DNA of 64,000 bases from ATZT02 sp038145175 (GTDB lineage Bacteria > Actinomycetota > Actinomycetes > S36-B12 > UBA5976). Made by a program: the position numbers and the translations under genes. The notes below the pieces were generated by a model. That model was not told where the DNA came from. It worked only from the letters and a program-made list of their open reading frames with translations, and did not search any database. Shown piece after piece: positions 36,472 through 46,284 of the stretch (positions are counted from its first letter, which is position 1; each line of letters starts with the position of its first letter). The stretch is taken from positions 1 through 64,000 of the forward strand of contig JAYQPE010000003.1 of assembly GCA_038145175.1 (NCBI GenBank), in the 5' to 3' direction.

Positions 36472-37424
36472 TAGTTTGTACTCTCCGCTTCATTTTGTGA
36501 ACCACCAAGCAATAAATATAAAACAGCCATTCGAACACTTACTCCATTTGCCACTTGTTCTATAACAACAGAATTTGTGCTGTCGGCTACTTCAGCAGTT
36601 ATTTCCATACCGCGATTCATGGGACCTGGATGTAGCACTAAAGCATTCTTTTTCATATTTTTTAATCTTGCAGAATTTAATCCAAAATTTCTTGAATATT
36701 CTCTAGCAGTTGGAAAATAAGCTGCTGTCATTCTTTCTTGTTGAACTCGTAACATCATGATTGCATCAACATTTTCAATAACTTGATCTAAATTGAATGA
36801 GTATTCGCATTCCCAATCGTTTATCCCTTTAGGCATTAATGTTGGAGGTGCAACCATTACAGGTGTGGCACCTAGTTTTTTTATTAATAAAGCATTACTT
36901 CTTGCAACTCGGCTATGCAAAATATCTCCCACAATTGCAACTCTCAACCCAGTTAAATCACCTTGATTATTCTTTAAATGTTTTCTGATTGTGTATGAAT
37001 CGAGTAATGCTTGAGTGGGATGTTCATGAGTTCCATCTCCTGCATTAATTACAACTGCATTAATCCAGTTTCTTGAAGCCAACAGATTAGGTGCTCCAGA
37101 AGCAGGATGTCTTATCACCACAGCATCTGCTCCCATTGATTGCAATGTTTGGGCGGTATCTTTTAAACTTTCTCCTTTTGAAACACTTGATCCTTTCGCA
37201 CTAAAATTAATTACATCAGCGCTCAATCTTTTTGCAGCTGCTTCAAAAGAAATTCTTGTTCTAGTGCTATCTTCAAAAAACAAATTAACAATAGTTCTAC
37301 CTCTTAAAGTTGGTAACTTCTTTACTGGGCGATCAGATACTTGAGCCAATTCTTTAGCAGTATCAAGTATTAGAATTGCATCATCTTTTGTTAAATCATT
37401 TATCGAAACCAGATGTCTATTCAT
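36471..37424 (-). CDS. pyrB: Aspartate carbamoyltransferase, catalytic subunit
   Basis: Committed step: carbamoyl phosphate plus aspartate. The carbamoyl-phosphate motif FEDSTRTRISFEAAAKRL is at about residues 55-72, with HPTQALLDSYTI and a C-terminal HPGPMNRGMEI. 317 residues. No regulatory pyrI neighbour. One-base overlap with pyrR; control is probably through PyrR and the leader RNA. Confidence 0.96.
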   Translation of the reverse strand: MNRHLVSINDLTKDDAILILDTAKELAQVSDRPVKKLPTLRGRTIVNLFFEDSTRTRISFEAAAKRLSADVINFSAKGSSVSKGESLKDTAQTLQSMGADAVVIRHPASGAPNLLASRNWINAVVINAGDGTHEHPTQALLDSYTIRKHLKNNQGDLTGLRVAIVGDILHSRVARSNALLIKKLGATPVMVAPPTLMPKGINDWECEYSFNLDQVIENVDAIMMLRVQQERMTAAYFPTAREYSRNFGLNSARLKNMKKNALVLHPGPMNRGMEITAEVADSTNSVVIEQVANGVSVRMAVLYLLLGGSQNEAESTN

Positions 37425-37984
37425 TATGAAACTTCATTCCATATTGTGACTTTTTCTTGACCATCATCTAATTCACTCAAGAAAACACTTACTTGCTCAG
37501 TTATAGAGGTAGGAATATTTTTTCCAACATAATCTGCTCTTATAGGTAAATCTCTATGTCCACGATCAACTAATACGGCCACTTGAACCTTTGATGGTCT
37601 ACCGATGTCATTTATTGCATCAAGTGCGGCTCGAATGGTTCTTCCCGAAAATAGAACATCATCAACCAGCACCACAACTTTGTTATCAATTCCTCCCTCA
37701 GGAATTAAAGTTTGAGCTAGAGCTCTTGGTGGTCTTAGTCTTAAATCATCTCGATACATAGTGATATCAAGTGAGCCTGCTTGAATATTAGTTTTTTCGA
37801 ACTCATTTATTTTGTTTGCGATTCGATTTGCTAAAGGAACACCTCTAGAAGGAATTCCTAAGATGACAATGTTTTGAAAACCTTTATTATTTTCTAAAAT
37901 TTCATGAGAGATTCGAGAAAGTGCTCGAGAAATATCAGTTGATTCAAGAACTACACGTTCCAGATGACGAGAATTTGCACTCAT
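37424..37984 (-). CDS. pyrR: Pyrimidine operon regulator / uracil phosphoribosyltransferase PyrR
   Basis: RNA-binding regulator that, with UMP, represses pyr mRNA; the family also has UPRTase activity. PRTase fold with the PRPP loop VVVLVDDVLFSGRTIRAALD, the flexible arm SLDITMYRDDLRL and the dimer region. I start at the ATG at 37984 (MSANSRHLERVV, 186 residues). A longer in-frame reading from 38014 would begin with an arginine-rich stretch that is really the translated PyrR-binding RNA element. GGAGG lies twelve bases upstream, with a closer GAGAAG. Confidence 0.95.
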   Translation of the reverse strand: MSANSRHLERVVLESTDISRALSRISHEILENNKGFQNIVILGIPSRGVPLANRIANKINEFEKTNIQAGSLDITMYRDDLRLRPPRALAQTLIPEGGIDNKVVVLVDDVLFSGRTIRAALDAINDIGRPSKVQVAVLVDRGHRDLPIRADYVGKNIPTSITEQVSVFLSELDDGQEKVTIWNEVS

Positions 37985-37996
37985 TGTGCTTCTCGA

Positions 37997-38031
37997 CCTC
38001 CTTCTCCGCCTCACGGGACGGTCTTAAAGGA
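37997..38031 (-). ncRNA. PyrR-binding element in pyrR leader mRNA
   Basis: Between the pyk stop and pyrR the minus strand reads CCTTTAAGACCG, TCCCGTGAGG, CGGAGAAGGAGG. TCCCGTGAGG fits the PyrR-binding loop consensus (UCCNGNGAGG) and is flanked by ACCG and CGG(A)G arms that can pair. The element ends in the GGAGG ribosome-binding site, so PyrR binding would hide it. That implies translational repression, as described for mycobacterial pyrR, rather than the terminator-based attenuation of Bacillus. No terminator follows. Confidence 0.75.
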
Positions 38032-38048
38032 TGCCTTACTAAAAACTT

Positions 38049-38054
38049 AGATTA
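38049..38054 (-). promoter_or_regulatory. possible -10 box of the pyr operon
   Basis: Minus strand TAATCT lies about 18 bp upstream of the PyrR element, at a position that would start the transcript just before it. No clear -35 is seen; a candidate would lie inside the 3' end of pyk. Placement is plausible rather than proven. Confidence 0.35.
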
Positions 38055-38064
38055 GCAGACTAAT

Positions 38065-39492
38065 TTAACTTTCATCTGCACCAGTTCCAACTTTGTGCAC
38101 GCGCATGCCATTAGTTGTTCCAGGAACTCCCGGTGGAACACCGGCCACAACTACAACAAGTTCACCATATTTAGCAAAATTATTTCCTGTTAAATATCTA
38201 TCAACTTGAGCAACCATTTCATCGGTGTGTTTAACAGTGTCTGCGTGAAAAACTTGGCAACCCCAAATTAGCGATAGTTGACGTTGGACGGATTGTTCTG
38301 TTGTAAAAGCAAGAATTGGAGTTGTTGATCTATGACGCGCCATTAAGCGAACACTTCGACCTGTTTCTGTAAAACCTATTAAATATTTAGCATTTATCGC
38401 TTTACCAACTGCTACAGCTGCTGTAGTTAAAGCTCTTCCAGTGCTTCCTTGAGATTCAATTTCTAATTTTGGAAGTTGTTCTAAAGCTTCCTCTTCAACA
38501 TGTTCAATAATTCTTGCCATAGTTTCAACTACTAATACAGGATTTTCACCCACACTGGTTTCACCACTAAGCATTAAGGCATCTGCGCCATCTAAAACTG
38601 CATTTGCCACATCACTTGCTTCTGCTCTAGTTGGTCTTGATGCTGAAATCATCGATTCCAGCATTTGAGTTGCAACTATTACTGGTTTTCCAACTTGTCT
38701 TGCTAATTGGATGGCATTTTTTTGTACCAGCGGAACTTCTTCCAATGGTAATTCAACTCCAAGATCACCTCTAGCGATCATGATTGCATCAAATGATTGC
38801 AGAATTTGCTCTAAATTTGAAACAGCTTGTGGCTTTTCAATTTTTGCCACAACCGGAATTGTTCTTCCAGTCTTTTCCATTATTTTATGAACATCCTCAA
38901 TATCTTTGGCATTTCTTACAAATGACAAAGCAATAAGATCACAACCATTTTCTAGCGCCCACACTAAATCTTTTTCATCTTTTTGAGAAAGGGCAGGAAC
39001 GTTTACAGAAACACCAGGCAAATTAATACCCTTATTATTTGAGATTGTTCCACCCTCAATAACCTTGGTTATAACATCATTTCCTTTTACTTCAGTTGCT
39101 TCTAAGCGAATTTTTCCATCATCAATAAGTAATGCATCACCTTTTTTCACATCTTGACATAAACCCTTGTATGTCGTAGAAACCTTTTCCTTATCTCCGG
39201 GATGCTCATCTGTGGTGATAATGAATTTTTGACCATTAATCAGTGAAACTGGTCCATTACTGAAGGTTCCAACTCGAATTTTTGGACCTTGCAAATCAGC
39301 AAGCACTGCAATTTCTTTACCTAATTCTTTCGAGGCACTTCTAACCAAATCTAATCTTCTTTTGTGATCTTGATGATCTCCATGAGACATATTAAGTCTT
39401 GCAACATTTAAGCCAGAATTTATAAGTTTTTTAACAACATTAATATCATCAGTGGAAGGTCCAAGGGTAGCAACGATCTTAGCTCTTCTCAT
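38065..39492 (-). CDS. pyk: Pyruvate kinase
   Basis: Last step of glycolysis: phosphoenolpyruvate plus ADP to pyruvate and ATP. RAKIVATLGPSTDD and RLNMSHG at the N-terminus, the catalytic PVVAKIEKPQAV, IMIARGDLGVELPLEEVP and DALMLSGETSVGENPVL. The C-terminal regulatory domain covers about 345-475. 475 residues, normal. A TAGAAT eight bases before the ATG could be its -10; there is no obvious ribosome-binding site. Confidence 0.96.
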   Translation of the reverse strand: MRRAKIVATLGPSTDDINVVKKLINSGLNVARLNMSHGDHQDHKRRLDLVRSASKELGKEIAVLADLQGPKIRVGTFSNGPVSLINGQKFIITTDEHPGDKEKVSTTYKGLCQDVKKGDALLIDDGKIRLEATEVKGNDVITKVIEGGTISNNKGINLPGVSVNVPALSQKDEKDLVWALENGCDLIALSFVRNAKDIEDVHKIMEKTGRTIPVVAKIEKPQAVSNLEQILQSFDAIMIARGDLGVELPLEEVPLVQKNAIQLARQVGKPVIVATQMLESMISASRPTRAEASDVANAVLDGADALMLSGETSVGENPVLVVETMARIIEHVEEEALEQLPKLEIESQGSTGRALTTAAVAVGKAINAKYLIGFTETGRSVRLMARHRSTTPILAFTTEQSVQRQLSLIWGCQVFHADTVKHTDEMVAQVDRYLTGNNFAKYGELVVVVAGVPPGVPGTTNGMRVHKVGTGADES

Positions 39493-39520
39493 ATATTCAT
39501 ATTCTATTCAATAGTTTTAA

Positions 39521-40972
39521 TTAAACTGTAAGTGGTCTTGAATTTGCTTCAATTGGTGTTGGCAAATTTGTTTCACCAATCAAAAATTCATCAACATGAG
39601 CAGCAACTGAGCGGCCTTCTGCAATTGCCCAAACAATTAATGATTGTCCTCTTCCCGCATCACCACAGACATAAACAGAATCAACATTTGTTTTAAAGTT
39701 CTCATCTCTTGCTATATTTCCTCTGCTATCAAGTTCAAGATTTAATTGCTCAATAAATGGTGCTTTTTCAGGTCCAACAAAACCAAGTGCTAACAAAACC
39801 AAGTTGGCTGGAATAATTTTTTCGGTGCCTTTGATTGGTTCAAATTTGCCATTTTTTAATTCCACTTGGATTAATTCAAGCCCAGTAACTTTTCCAGATG
39901 AGCCAACGAATTTATTTGTATTAACACTATAAATTCTTTCCCCACCTTCTTCATGGGCACTAGTTACCCTGTAAATCATTGGATAAGTTGGCCATGGTTG
40001 TGCATCAGGGCGGATATCTTGCGGCATGGGAAGAATTTCTAATTGAGTGACAGATTTAGCACCTTGTCGATGTGCTGTGCCTAGACAATCTGCACCAGTA
40101 TCTCCTCCACCAATAATTACTACATTTTTATCTTTTGCATCAATTGGTGATACTGCTAATTCTCCTAAAGCCACTTTGTTAGCAGGTGGCAAATATTCCA
40201 TAGCTTGATAAATTCCACTTAATTGTCTTCCTTCTATGGGAAGATCTCTCCAAGAAGTTGCACCTACTGCTAAAACTATTGCATCATATTTTTTTCTTAA
40301 TTCTTTAGCATCAATATCAATTCCAACTTCAACTCCAGTTCTGAATTTGATGCCTTCTTGAGCAAGTTGTTCTAGTCTTCGATCGATGTGAATTTTTTCC
40401 ATCTTAAATTCAGGTATGCCATATCGTAAAAGTCCACCAAGTTTGTCTGCTCTTTCATAAATTGCAACGGTGTGACCTGCTCTTGCTAATTGTTGAGCAG
40501 CGGCAAGACCTGCGGGACCAGAACCTATAACAGCTACAGTTTTTCCACTTAATCTTGCTGGAGATTGTGGAGTCACTAATCCTTGAGCAAATGCTCTATC
40601 TGCAATTTCTACTTCAACTTGTTTTATTGTTACTGCATCTTGATTTATTGCAACTACACATGCTGCTTCACATGGTGCAGGACAAAGTCGACCTGTAAAT
40701 TCTGGAAAATTATTGGTTGCATGCAATCGCTCTGAGGCTTCCTTCCAGTTATCTTTATAAACAAGGTCGTTCCATTCTGGAATTAAGTTTCCTAGTGGAC
40801 AGCCGTTATGACAAAAAGGAATTCCGCAATCCATGCACCGTCCTGCTTGGGCACGAAGTTTATTTGAATCAAATGGTTCATAAACTTCTCTCCAATCCAT
40901 CAATCTCAAATCGACAGGTCTACGCTTTGGAGTTTCTCTTTTGGTATTAATAAATCCTTTTGGATCACCCAC
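39521..40972 (-). CDS. gltD: Glutamate synthase small subunit
   Basis: NADPH-oxidising subunit of glutamate synthase, delivering electrons to GltB. N-terminal Cys-rich iron-sulfur domain (RCMDCGIPFCHNGCPLGNLI and CPAPCEAACV), FAD site VAVIGSGPAGLAAAQQLARA and NADPH site VVIIGGGDTGADCLGTA. C-terminal YVCGDAGRGQSLIVWAIAEG binds FAD. 483 residues. Starts with GTG and overlaps the gltB stop by 8 bp. Confidence 0.95.
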   Translation of the reverse strand: MGDPKGFINTKRETPKRRPVDLRLMDWREVYEPFDSNKLRAQAGRCMDCGIPFCHNGCPLGNLIPEWNDLVYKDNWKEASERLHATNNFPEFTGRLCPAPCEAACVVAINQDAVTIKQVEVEIADRAFAQGLVTPQSPARLSGKTVAVIGSGPAGLAAAQQLARAGHTVAIYERADKLGGLLRYGIPEFKMEKIHIDRRLEQLAQEGIKFRTGVEVGIDIDAKELRKKYDAIVLAVGATSWRDLPIEGRQLSGIYQAMEYLPPANKVALGELAVSPIDAKDKNVVIIGGGDTGADCLGTAHRQGAKSVTQLEILPMPQDIRPDAQPWPTYPMIYRVTSAHEEGGERIYSVNTNKFVGSSGKVTGLELIQVELKNGKFEPIKGTEKIIPANLVLLALGFVGPEKAPFIEQLNLELDSRGNIARDENFKTNVDSVYVCGDAGRGQSLIVWAIAEGRSVAAHVDEFLIGETNLPTPIEANSRPLTV

Positions 40973-43900
40973 GGCTTGCCTCCATAATTGCTTTTAGTGG
41001 GTCAATACCCTCAAGTTCTGCCTTTTGTTTAGCAAGTAATACTCGCTTATATTCCTTCGGCATTATTTTTGCAAAATAGGTTACTTCATTACTATTCAAG
41101 ATTTGTTTGGCTAATTTTGATTTTGTTTCTTCGAAATATTGTGAAATTATTTCAGTTAAAAATTTAATGTCTTCTTGATCGAGGTCTTCAATTTCTACCA
41201 TTTCTGGATTTATATTTTCAGAATTTGGTTTATATAAATAAGCTATTCCACCACTCATACCGGCTGCAAAATTTCGTCCTGTTGGGCCTAAAACTACGAC
41301 CCGTCCTCCTGTCATGTATTCGCAACCATGATCTCCCACTCCTTCAACTACTGCTGTTGCACCTGAATTTCTGACACAGAATCTTTCCCCTACGAGTCCG
41401 TTTACAAATAACGTTCCAGAAGTTGCCCCATACGCTGCAACGTTTCCCGCAATCACATTTTTGCTAGCTTCAAATTTGGAATTTCTATTTGGTCGAACAA
41501 TAATTTTTCCACCGGATAAACCTTTAGCTAAATAATCATTTGAATCTCCCTCCAAACGAAGGGTTATTCCTTTAGGAACAAAAGCTCCAAAAGATTGTCC
41601 AGCAGAACCAACAAAAGTTAAATCAATTGTTTCATCAGGTAGCCCTTTGCCCCCGTATCTTCGAGTGACTTCACTTCCTAACATCGTGCCCACTGTTCGA
41701 TTCACATTTCTTATTTCAAATTGAGCTCTAACTAATTCTTGTTTCTCTAAAGCAGGTTCACAAATTTTTATCAATTCTTGATCTAAAGCTTTTTCTAGCC
41801 CATGTTCTTGATTTTTTACATGATGAAGTTCTGTGTTATTGGCTTTTACTTTATGCAAGATTGGTTCAAGATTTAAACCAGATGCTTTCCAATGATCAAT
41901 AGCCTTTTTGGTATCAAGCAGTTCAGAATGACCTATTGCTTCTTCTAATGTCTTGAATCCAAGTTGTGCAAGATATTCTCTTACTTCTTGAGCAATAAAT
42001 TTAAAGAAATTTTCCACAAATTCAGGTTTGCCATTAAATTTTTCTCTCAGAACTGGATTTTGAGTTGCAACACCGACTGGACAAGTATCTAGGTGACAAA
42101 CTCTCATCATGATGCAACCCATTACCACAAGTGGTGCTGTTGCAAATCCAAATTCTTCGGCGCCTAATAAAGCTGCGATTAAAACATCTCGTCCAGTTTT
42201 TAGTTGACCATCAGTTTGCACAACAATTCGATCTCTTAAACCATTTAATAAAAGTGTTTGTTGAGTTTCTGCTAATCCGATTTCCCATGGAGCACCTGCA
42301 TGTTTGAGTGAAGTTAATGGACTTGCCCCAGTTCCACCGTCGTGACCTGAAATTAATACGACATCAGCATGTGCTTTAGCAACTCCTGCGGCAACTGTGC
42401 CCACTCCAACTTCTGCAACAAGTTTGACATGAATTCTTGCTTTGTTATTGGCATTTTTTAAATCATGAATCAATTGTTTTAAATCTTCAATTGAATAAAT
42501 GTCATGATGTGGAGGTGGTGAAATTAAACCCACGCCCGGTGTTGAATGTCTTGTTTTTGCTACCCAAGGATAAACCTTATGTCCTGGAAGTTGTCCACCT
42601 TCTCCAGGTTTTGCTCCTTGTGCCATTTTGATTTGAATATCATCCGCATTTACTAAATATTCGCTAGTAACTCCAAATCGTCCACTTGCAACTTGCTTAA
42701 TTGCTGAACGTTTTGAATCACCGTTTGTTTCTTTAACAAATCTTTCAGGATCTTCTCCACCTTCACCAGTGTTTGATTTGGCTCCCAATCTATTCATGGC
42801 AATGGCTAATGTTTCATGTGCTTCTTGAGAAATTGAACCATAAGACATAGCCCCTGTACTAAATCTTTTTATAATGTTTTCAATTGGTTCAACTTCGTCT
42901 ATTGAAATTGGTTTTCTGGAATTCTTGATATCAAAAAGTCCTCTTAAAGTCATTAATCTTTTTGATTGTTCATTTACTAGATTTGTGTAATTTTTAAATA
43001 TTTCATATTGACCTGTTTTAGTTGAATGTTGCAATCTAAATACTGTTTCTGGATCAAATAAGTGAGGTTCGCCTTCTCTTCTCCATTGATATTCCCCTCC
43101 AATTGCAAGTTGTCTATGAGCAGGAGAAATACCTGTTGGAGGATAGGCAATTTCATGTCTTTTAATTACTTCTTGGGCAATAACTTCTAAACCAACTCCA
43201 CCTAAACGAGAAACAGTGCCGGTGAAATATTTATCAACTAAATCTTGAGAAAGACCAATTGCTTCAAAAATTTGGGCACCTCTATATGAAGCAACTGTGG
43301 ATACCCCCATTTTGCTCATTACTTTTAATACACCTTTACCCAAAGCTTTTACAAGATTTCTAACAGCTTTTTCAGGGGATATTCCCGTTAATTTATTTTG
43401 GCGAACCATATCTTCCACGGTTTCCATTGCAAGATAGGGATTTATTGCTGCTGCTCCAAATCCAATAAGTAAAGCAACATGATGAACCTCGCGAACATCA
43501 CCTGCTTCAACAATTAATCCAACTTGCATTCTTTGTTTAGTGCGCACCAAATGATGATGCACCGCCGATAAAAGTAAAAGTGAAGGAATTGGTGCTTCAT
43601 CAGCATCAGAATCTCTATCACTTAAAACTAGTAATCTACTTCCCTTTTTTATTGCCTCATCTACTTCGTTAAATATTTCTTGGATACGTCTTTCTAAACC
43701 TTTTTCTCCATCTTGAATTTTGAATAACCCAGAGAATTTCTGTGCCGCAAAACCTGGTTTGTCTCCATCTCGATTAATGTGAATTAATTTAGCTAATTCA
43801 TCATTATCTATTACCGGAAATGGTAAAACCACTTGTCTGGTATGAGCCGGAGTTGCTGAAAGTAAATTACTTTCTTCTCCAATGGAAGATGATAAAGAAG

Positions 43901-45476
43901 TTACTATTTCTTCTCTGATTGCATCTAGAGGTGGATTAGTAACTTGAGCAAATAATTGGGTGAAGTAGTCAAAAATAAGTCTTGGTCTTTTACTTAACAC
44001 GGCAATCGGAGTATCTGTACCCATGGAACCAATAGGTTCAGCACCGGAAATTGCCATAGGAGTTAATAAAATTTTTAGTTCTTCCTCGGTATAACCAAAA
44101 GTTTGCTGTCTTCTTAATACTGAAGAATGAGTATGAACAATATGTTCTCTATCGGGTAATTCCTCAAGATGAACTAAACCTGCATGTAGCCAATCTTGAT
44201 AAGGTTCTTTGCTTGCCAATTCATTCTTGATTTCATCATCTTCAATAATTCTTCCTGCATTTGTGTCAACCAAAAACATTTTTCCAGGTTGCAGTCTTCC
44301 TTTTCTAACTACTTTTTCTGGTTCAATTGGTAAAACTCCAGATTCACTGGCAAGAATTACAAGACCATCATCTGTCACCCAAAATCTGCCCGGACGTAAA
44401 CCATTTCGATCTAGCACTGCACCAATTAGGGAACCATCTGTAAAAGTTACACAAGCTGGACCATCCCAAGGTTCCATAAATGAAGCATGAAATTCATAAA
44501 ATGCTCTTCTTTTTGGATCCATATTTGGATTGTTTTCCCATGCTTCAGGAATCATCATTAATACTGCATGAGGTAAAGATCTTCCACCTAAATGAATAAG
44601 TTCTAGGACTTCATCAAATGAGGCAGAATCACTTGCTCCATTTGCACAAATTGGAAAAATTCTTGAAAGATCTCCTGGAATTAAATCTGTTTCTAATAAA
44701 TTTTCTCTGGCTTGCATCCAGTTTCTATTACCTTTAACAGTATTTATTTCTCCATTATGAGCAATAAATCTATAAGGATGGGCTAGTGGCCAGGAAGGAA
44801 AAGTATTAGTACTAAATCTTGAGTGCACAAGAGCAATTTTTGATTCAACTTTCTCATCTGATAAGTCTTTGTAAAATGTTTGTAATTGACCTGTCGTTAA
44901 CATTCCCTTGTAAACAAGTGTTCTTGAAGAAAGGGACGCAAAATAGACTTGAGTTTTCTTTTCAGCAATTTTTCTGAACGGATAAATTAATCGATCTAAT
45001 TCCAGACCAGATTTATTTTCTAACTTTGATTTAATAAATATCATTTCAAATACCGGCATAACACTTTTAGCCGTTTTACCTAAAGTTGAGGAATCTGTGG
45101 GAACTAATCTCCAACCTAGAATCTCAATATTTTCCTCTTGAGCAATTTTATGGATTTGTGCCTTAGTTGTTTTGTATAAATCTTTATCTTGTGGAAGAAA
45201 TGCAATTCCTACACCATATTCACCTATTTTAGGTAATTTAAAATCAACTACGGAGCGTAAAAATTTATCTGGAATTTGGATTAATATTCCAGCGCCATCC
45301 CCAGAATCAGGTTCACTTCCACTTGCACCACGATGGTCCAAATTTCTTAAAGCTTCTAAACCTTTTTCTACAAGCTCATGATTTGCTTCTTTATTTAAAG
45401 TTGCGACTAATGCCACACCACAAGCGTCATGTTCAAATGAAGAGTCATAAAGACCTTGAGATATTGGTTGAGGCAC
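40965..45476 (-). CDS. gltB: Glutamate synthase large subunit
   Basis: Converts glutamine and 2-oxoglutarate to two glutamates, linking nitrogen uptake to amino-acid synthesis. The N-terminal class II glutamine amidotransferase (HDACGVALVATL, where Cys19 becomes the N-terminal nucleophile after removal of a short propeptide) is followed by the central domain, the FMN-binding synthase barrel (SNTGEGGEDPERF, GAKPGEGGQLPGHKVYPW, GHDGGTGASPLTSLKHAG), the 3Fe-4S cysteines (CIMMRVCHLDTCPVGVATQ) and the C-terminal beta-helix GXGXG domain. 1503 residues. GTG start; AAAGGA stands about ten bases upstream inside a possible hairpin. Confidence 0.96.
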   Translation of the reverse strand: MPQPISQGLYDSSFEHDACGVALVATLNKEANHELVEKGLEALRNLDHRGASGSEPDSGDGAGILIQIPDKFLRSVVDFKLPKIGEYGVGIAFLPQDKDLYKTTKAQIHKIAQEENIEILGWRLVPTDSSTLGKTAKSVMPVFEMIFIKSKLENKSGLELDRLIYPFRKIAEKKTQVYFASLSSRTLVYKGMLTTGQLQTFYKDLSDEKVESKIALVHSRFSTNTFPSWPLAHPYRFIAHNGEINTVKGNRNWMQARENLLETDLIPGDLSRIFPICANGASDSASFDEVLELIHLGGRSLPHAVLMMIPEAWENNPNMDPKRRAFYEFHASFMEPWDGPACVTFTDGSLIGAVLDRNGLRPGRFWVTDDGLVILASESGVLPIEPEKVVRKGRLQPGKMFLVDTNAGRIIEDDEIKNELASKEPYQDWLHAGLVHLEELPDREHIVHTHSSVLRRQQTFGYTEEELKILLTPMAISGAEPIGSMGTDTPIAVLSKRPRLIFDYFTQLFAQVTNPPLDAIREEIVTSLSSSIGEESNLLSATPAHTRQVVLPFPVIDNDELAKLIHINRDGDKPGFAAQKFSGLFKIQDGEKGLERRIQEIFNEVDEAIKKGSRLLVLSDRDSDADEAPIPSLLLLSAVHHHLVRTKQRMQVGLIVEAGDVREVHHVALLIGFGAAAINPYLAMETVEDMVRQNKLTGISPEKAVRNLVKALGKGVLKVMSKMGVSTVASYRGAQIFEAIGLSQDLVDKYFTGTVSRLGGVGLEVIAQEVIKRHEIAYPPTGISPAHRQLAIGGEYQWRREGEPHLFDPETVFRLQHSTKTGQYEIFKNYTNLVNEQSKRLMTLRGLFDIKNSRKPISIDEVEPIENIIKRFSTGAMSYGSISQEAHETLAIAMNRLGAKSNTGEGGEDPERFVKETNGDSKRSAIKQVASGRFGVTSEYLVNADDIQIKMAQGAKPGEGGQLPGHKVYPWVAKTRHSTPGVGLISPPPHHDIYSIEDLKQLIHDLKNANNKARIHVKLVAEVGVGTVAAGVAKAHADVVLISGHDGGTGASPLTSLKHAGAPWEIGLAETQQTLLLNGLRDRIVVQTDGQLKTGRDVLIAALLGAEEFGFATAPLVVMGCIMMRVCHLDTCPVGVATQNPVLREKFNGKPEFVENFFKFIAQEVREYLAQLGFKTLEEAIGHSELLDTKKAIDHWKASGLNLEPILHKVKANNTELHHVKNQEHGLEKALDQELIKICEPALEKQELVRAQFEIRNVNRTVGTMLGSEVTRRYGGKGLPDETIDLTFVGSAGQSFGAFVPKGITLRLEGDSNDYLAKGLSGGKIIVRPNRNSKFEASKNVIAGNVAAYGATSGTLFVNGLVGERFCVRNSGATAVVEGVGDHGCEYMTGGRVVVLGPTGRNFAAGMSGGIAYLYKPNSENINPEMVEIEDLDQEDIKFLTEIISQYFEETKSKLAKQILNSNEVTYFAKIMPKEYKRVLLAKQKAELEGIDPLKAIMEASRG

Positions 45477-45484
45477 TTTTTAGT

Positions 45485-45515
45485 TCGTCCTTTAAAAAAT
45501 TTTTCTGTGGGACGA
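45485..45515 (-). promoter_or_regulatory. hairpin that may mask the gltB ribosome-binding site
   Basis: In the gltB leader the minus strand has TCGTCC (45515 to 45510) and GGACGA (45490 to 45485), able to pair over six bases around an A/T-rich 19-base loop. The 3' arm includes GGA of the AAAGGA ribosome-binding site. The loop itself contains an AAAAATTTTTT self-complementary run. Possible -10 TAGTAT at 45541 to 45536. A regulatory role is inference from geometry only. Confidence 0.3.
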
Positions 45516-45555
45516 CTTTGGCCCGATATGAGTAAATACTATCTTAAAGATTGAT

Positions 45556-46281
45556 TTATAAAACTGAACCTATGGAATTGCCCAAAAACCAGGTGATTGC
45601 TGCTGCCCCACTACCGATTAGTAATTGCCTAGTACCTGAATACCACCAGGTCCGAGTTGTCACCAACGAAACAACAGCTCCGGTTAAGAAAAGTCCAGCA
45701 AGTGAAATTATTAAAGAGTAAATCAAATTATTAAAACCCAACATGTAAGGAAGAAGTGGCACCATGGCACCCAAACCAAAAGAAATAAACGAAGACGCAG
45801 CAGCTAATTTTGCTGAAGGTAAATCTTTTGTGGATACACCAAATTCTTCTAAAGAATGAGCATTAATAAATTCATCTTCATTTTTACTTAGTTCTTGTGC
45901 AAATTTAAATGCAATTTCATGACTTACTCCTCGTGAAACATAAACTTGTGCTAATTCTTCAATTTCACGATTTATATCTTCTGTTATCTCTTTTTTCTCT
46001 ATTTCAATTTCAGCCATTGCCAATTCTGCTTGACTTGCAACTGAGGTGTATTCACCTGCTGCCATAGAAAATGCACCTGCAAGTAATCCTGCAAAACCTG
46101 CTAAAACAATTGCTTTAGTGTTTTCAACACCTGCAGCTTGAGTTCCTCCTGCAACACCAATCATTAAGGCAAAGTTTGATACTAAACCATCCATAGCACC
46201 AAAAACTGCAGGACGTAACCAACCTCCGCTTACATTTCTGTGCAGATTTTCAACGTTTAATTTTTTTTGCCCCGAAGGCAT
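45556..46281 (-). CDS. VIT1/CCC1-family membrane protein
   Basis: Probable inner-membrane divalent-cation transporter (iron or manganese), 241 residues. The family pattern is clear: GWLRPAVFGAMDGLVSNFAL (first helix with conserved D and N), AGFAGLLAGAFSMAAGEYTSV (second helix with E and Y), a cytoplasmic acidic/charged segment with three helices (about 85-150, rich in Glu, the putative metal-binding domain), then SFGLGAMVPLLPYML and two further C-terminal helices. Five membrane segments in all. It lies 3 bp after lgt; ion specificity cannot be read from the sequence. Confidence 0.85.
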   Translation of the reverse strand: MPSGQKKLNVENLHRNVSGGWLRPAVFGAMDGLVSNFALMIGVAGGTQAAGVENTKAIVLAGFAGLLAGAFSMAAGEYTSVASQAELAMAEIEIEKKEITEDINREIEELAQVYVSRGVSHEIAFKFAQELSKNEDEFINAHSLEEFGVSTKDLPSAKLAAASSFISFGLGAMVPLLPYMLGFNNLIYSLIISLAGLFLTGAVVSLVTTRTWWYSGTRQLLIGSGAAAITWFLGNSIGSVL

Positions 46282-46284
46282 TCC

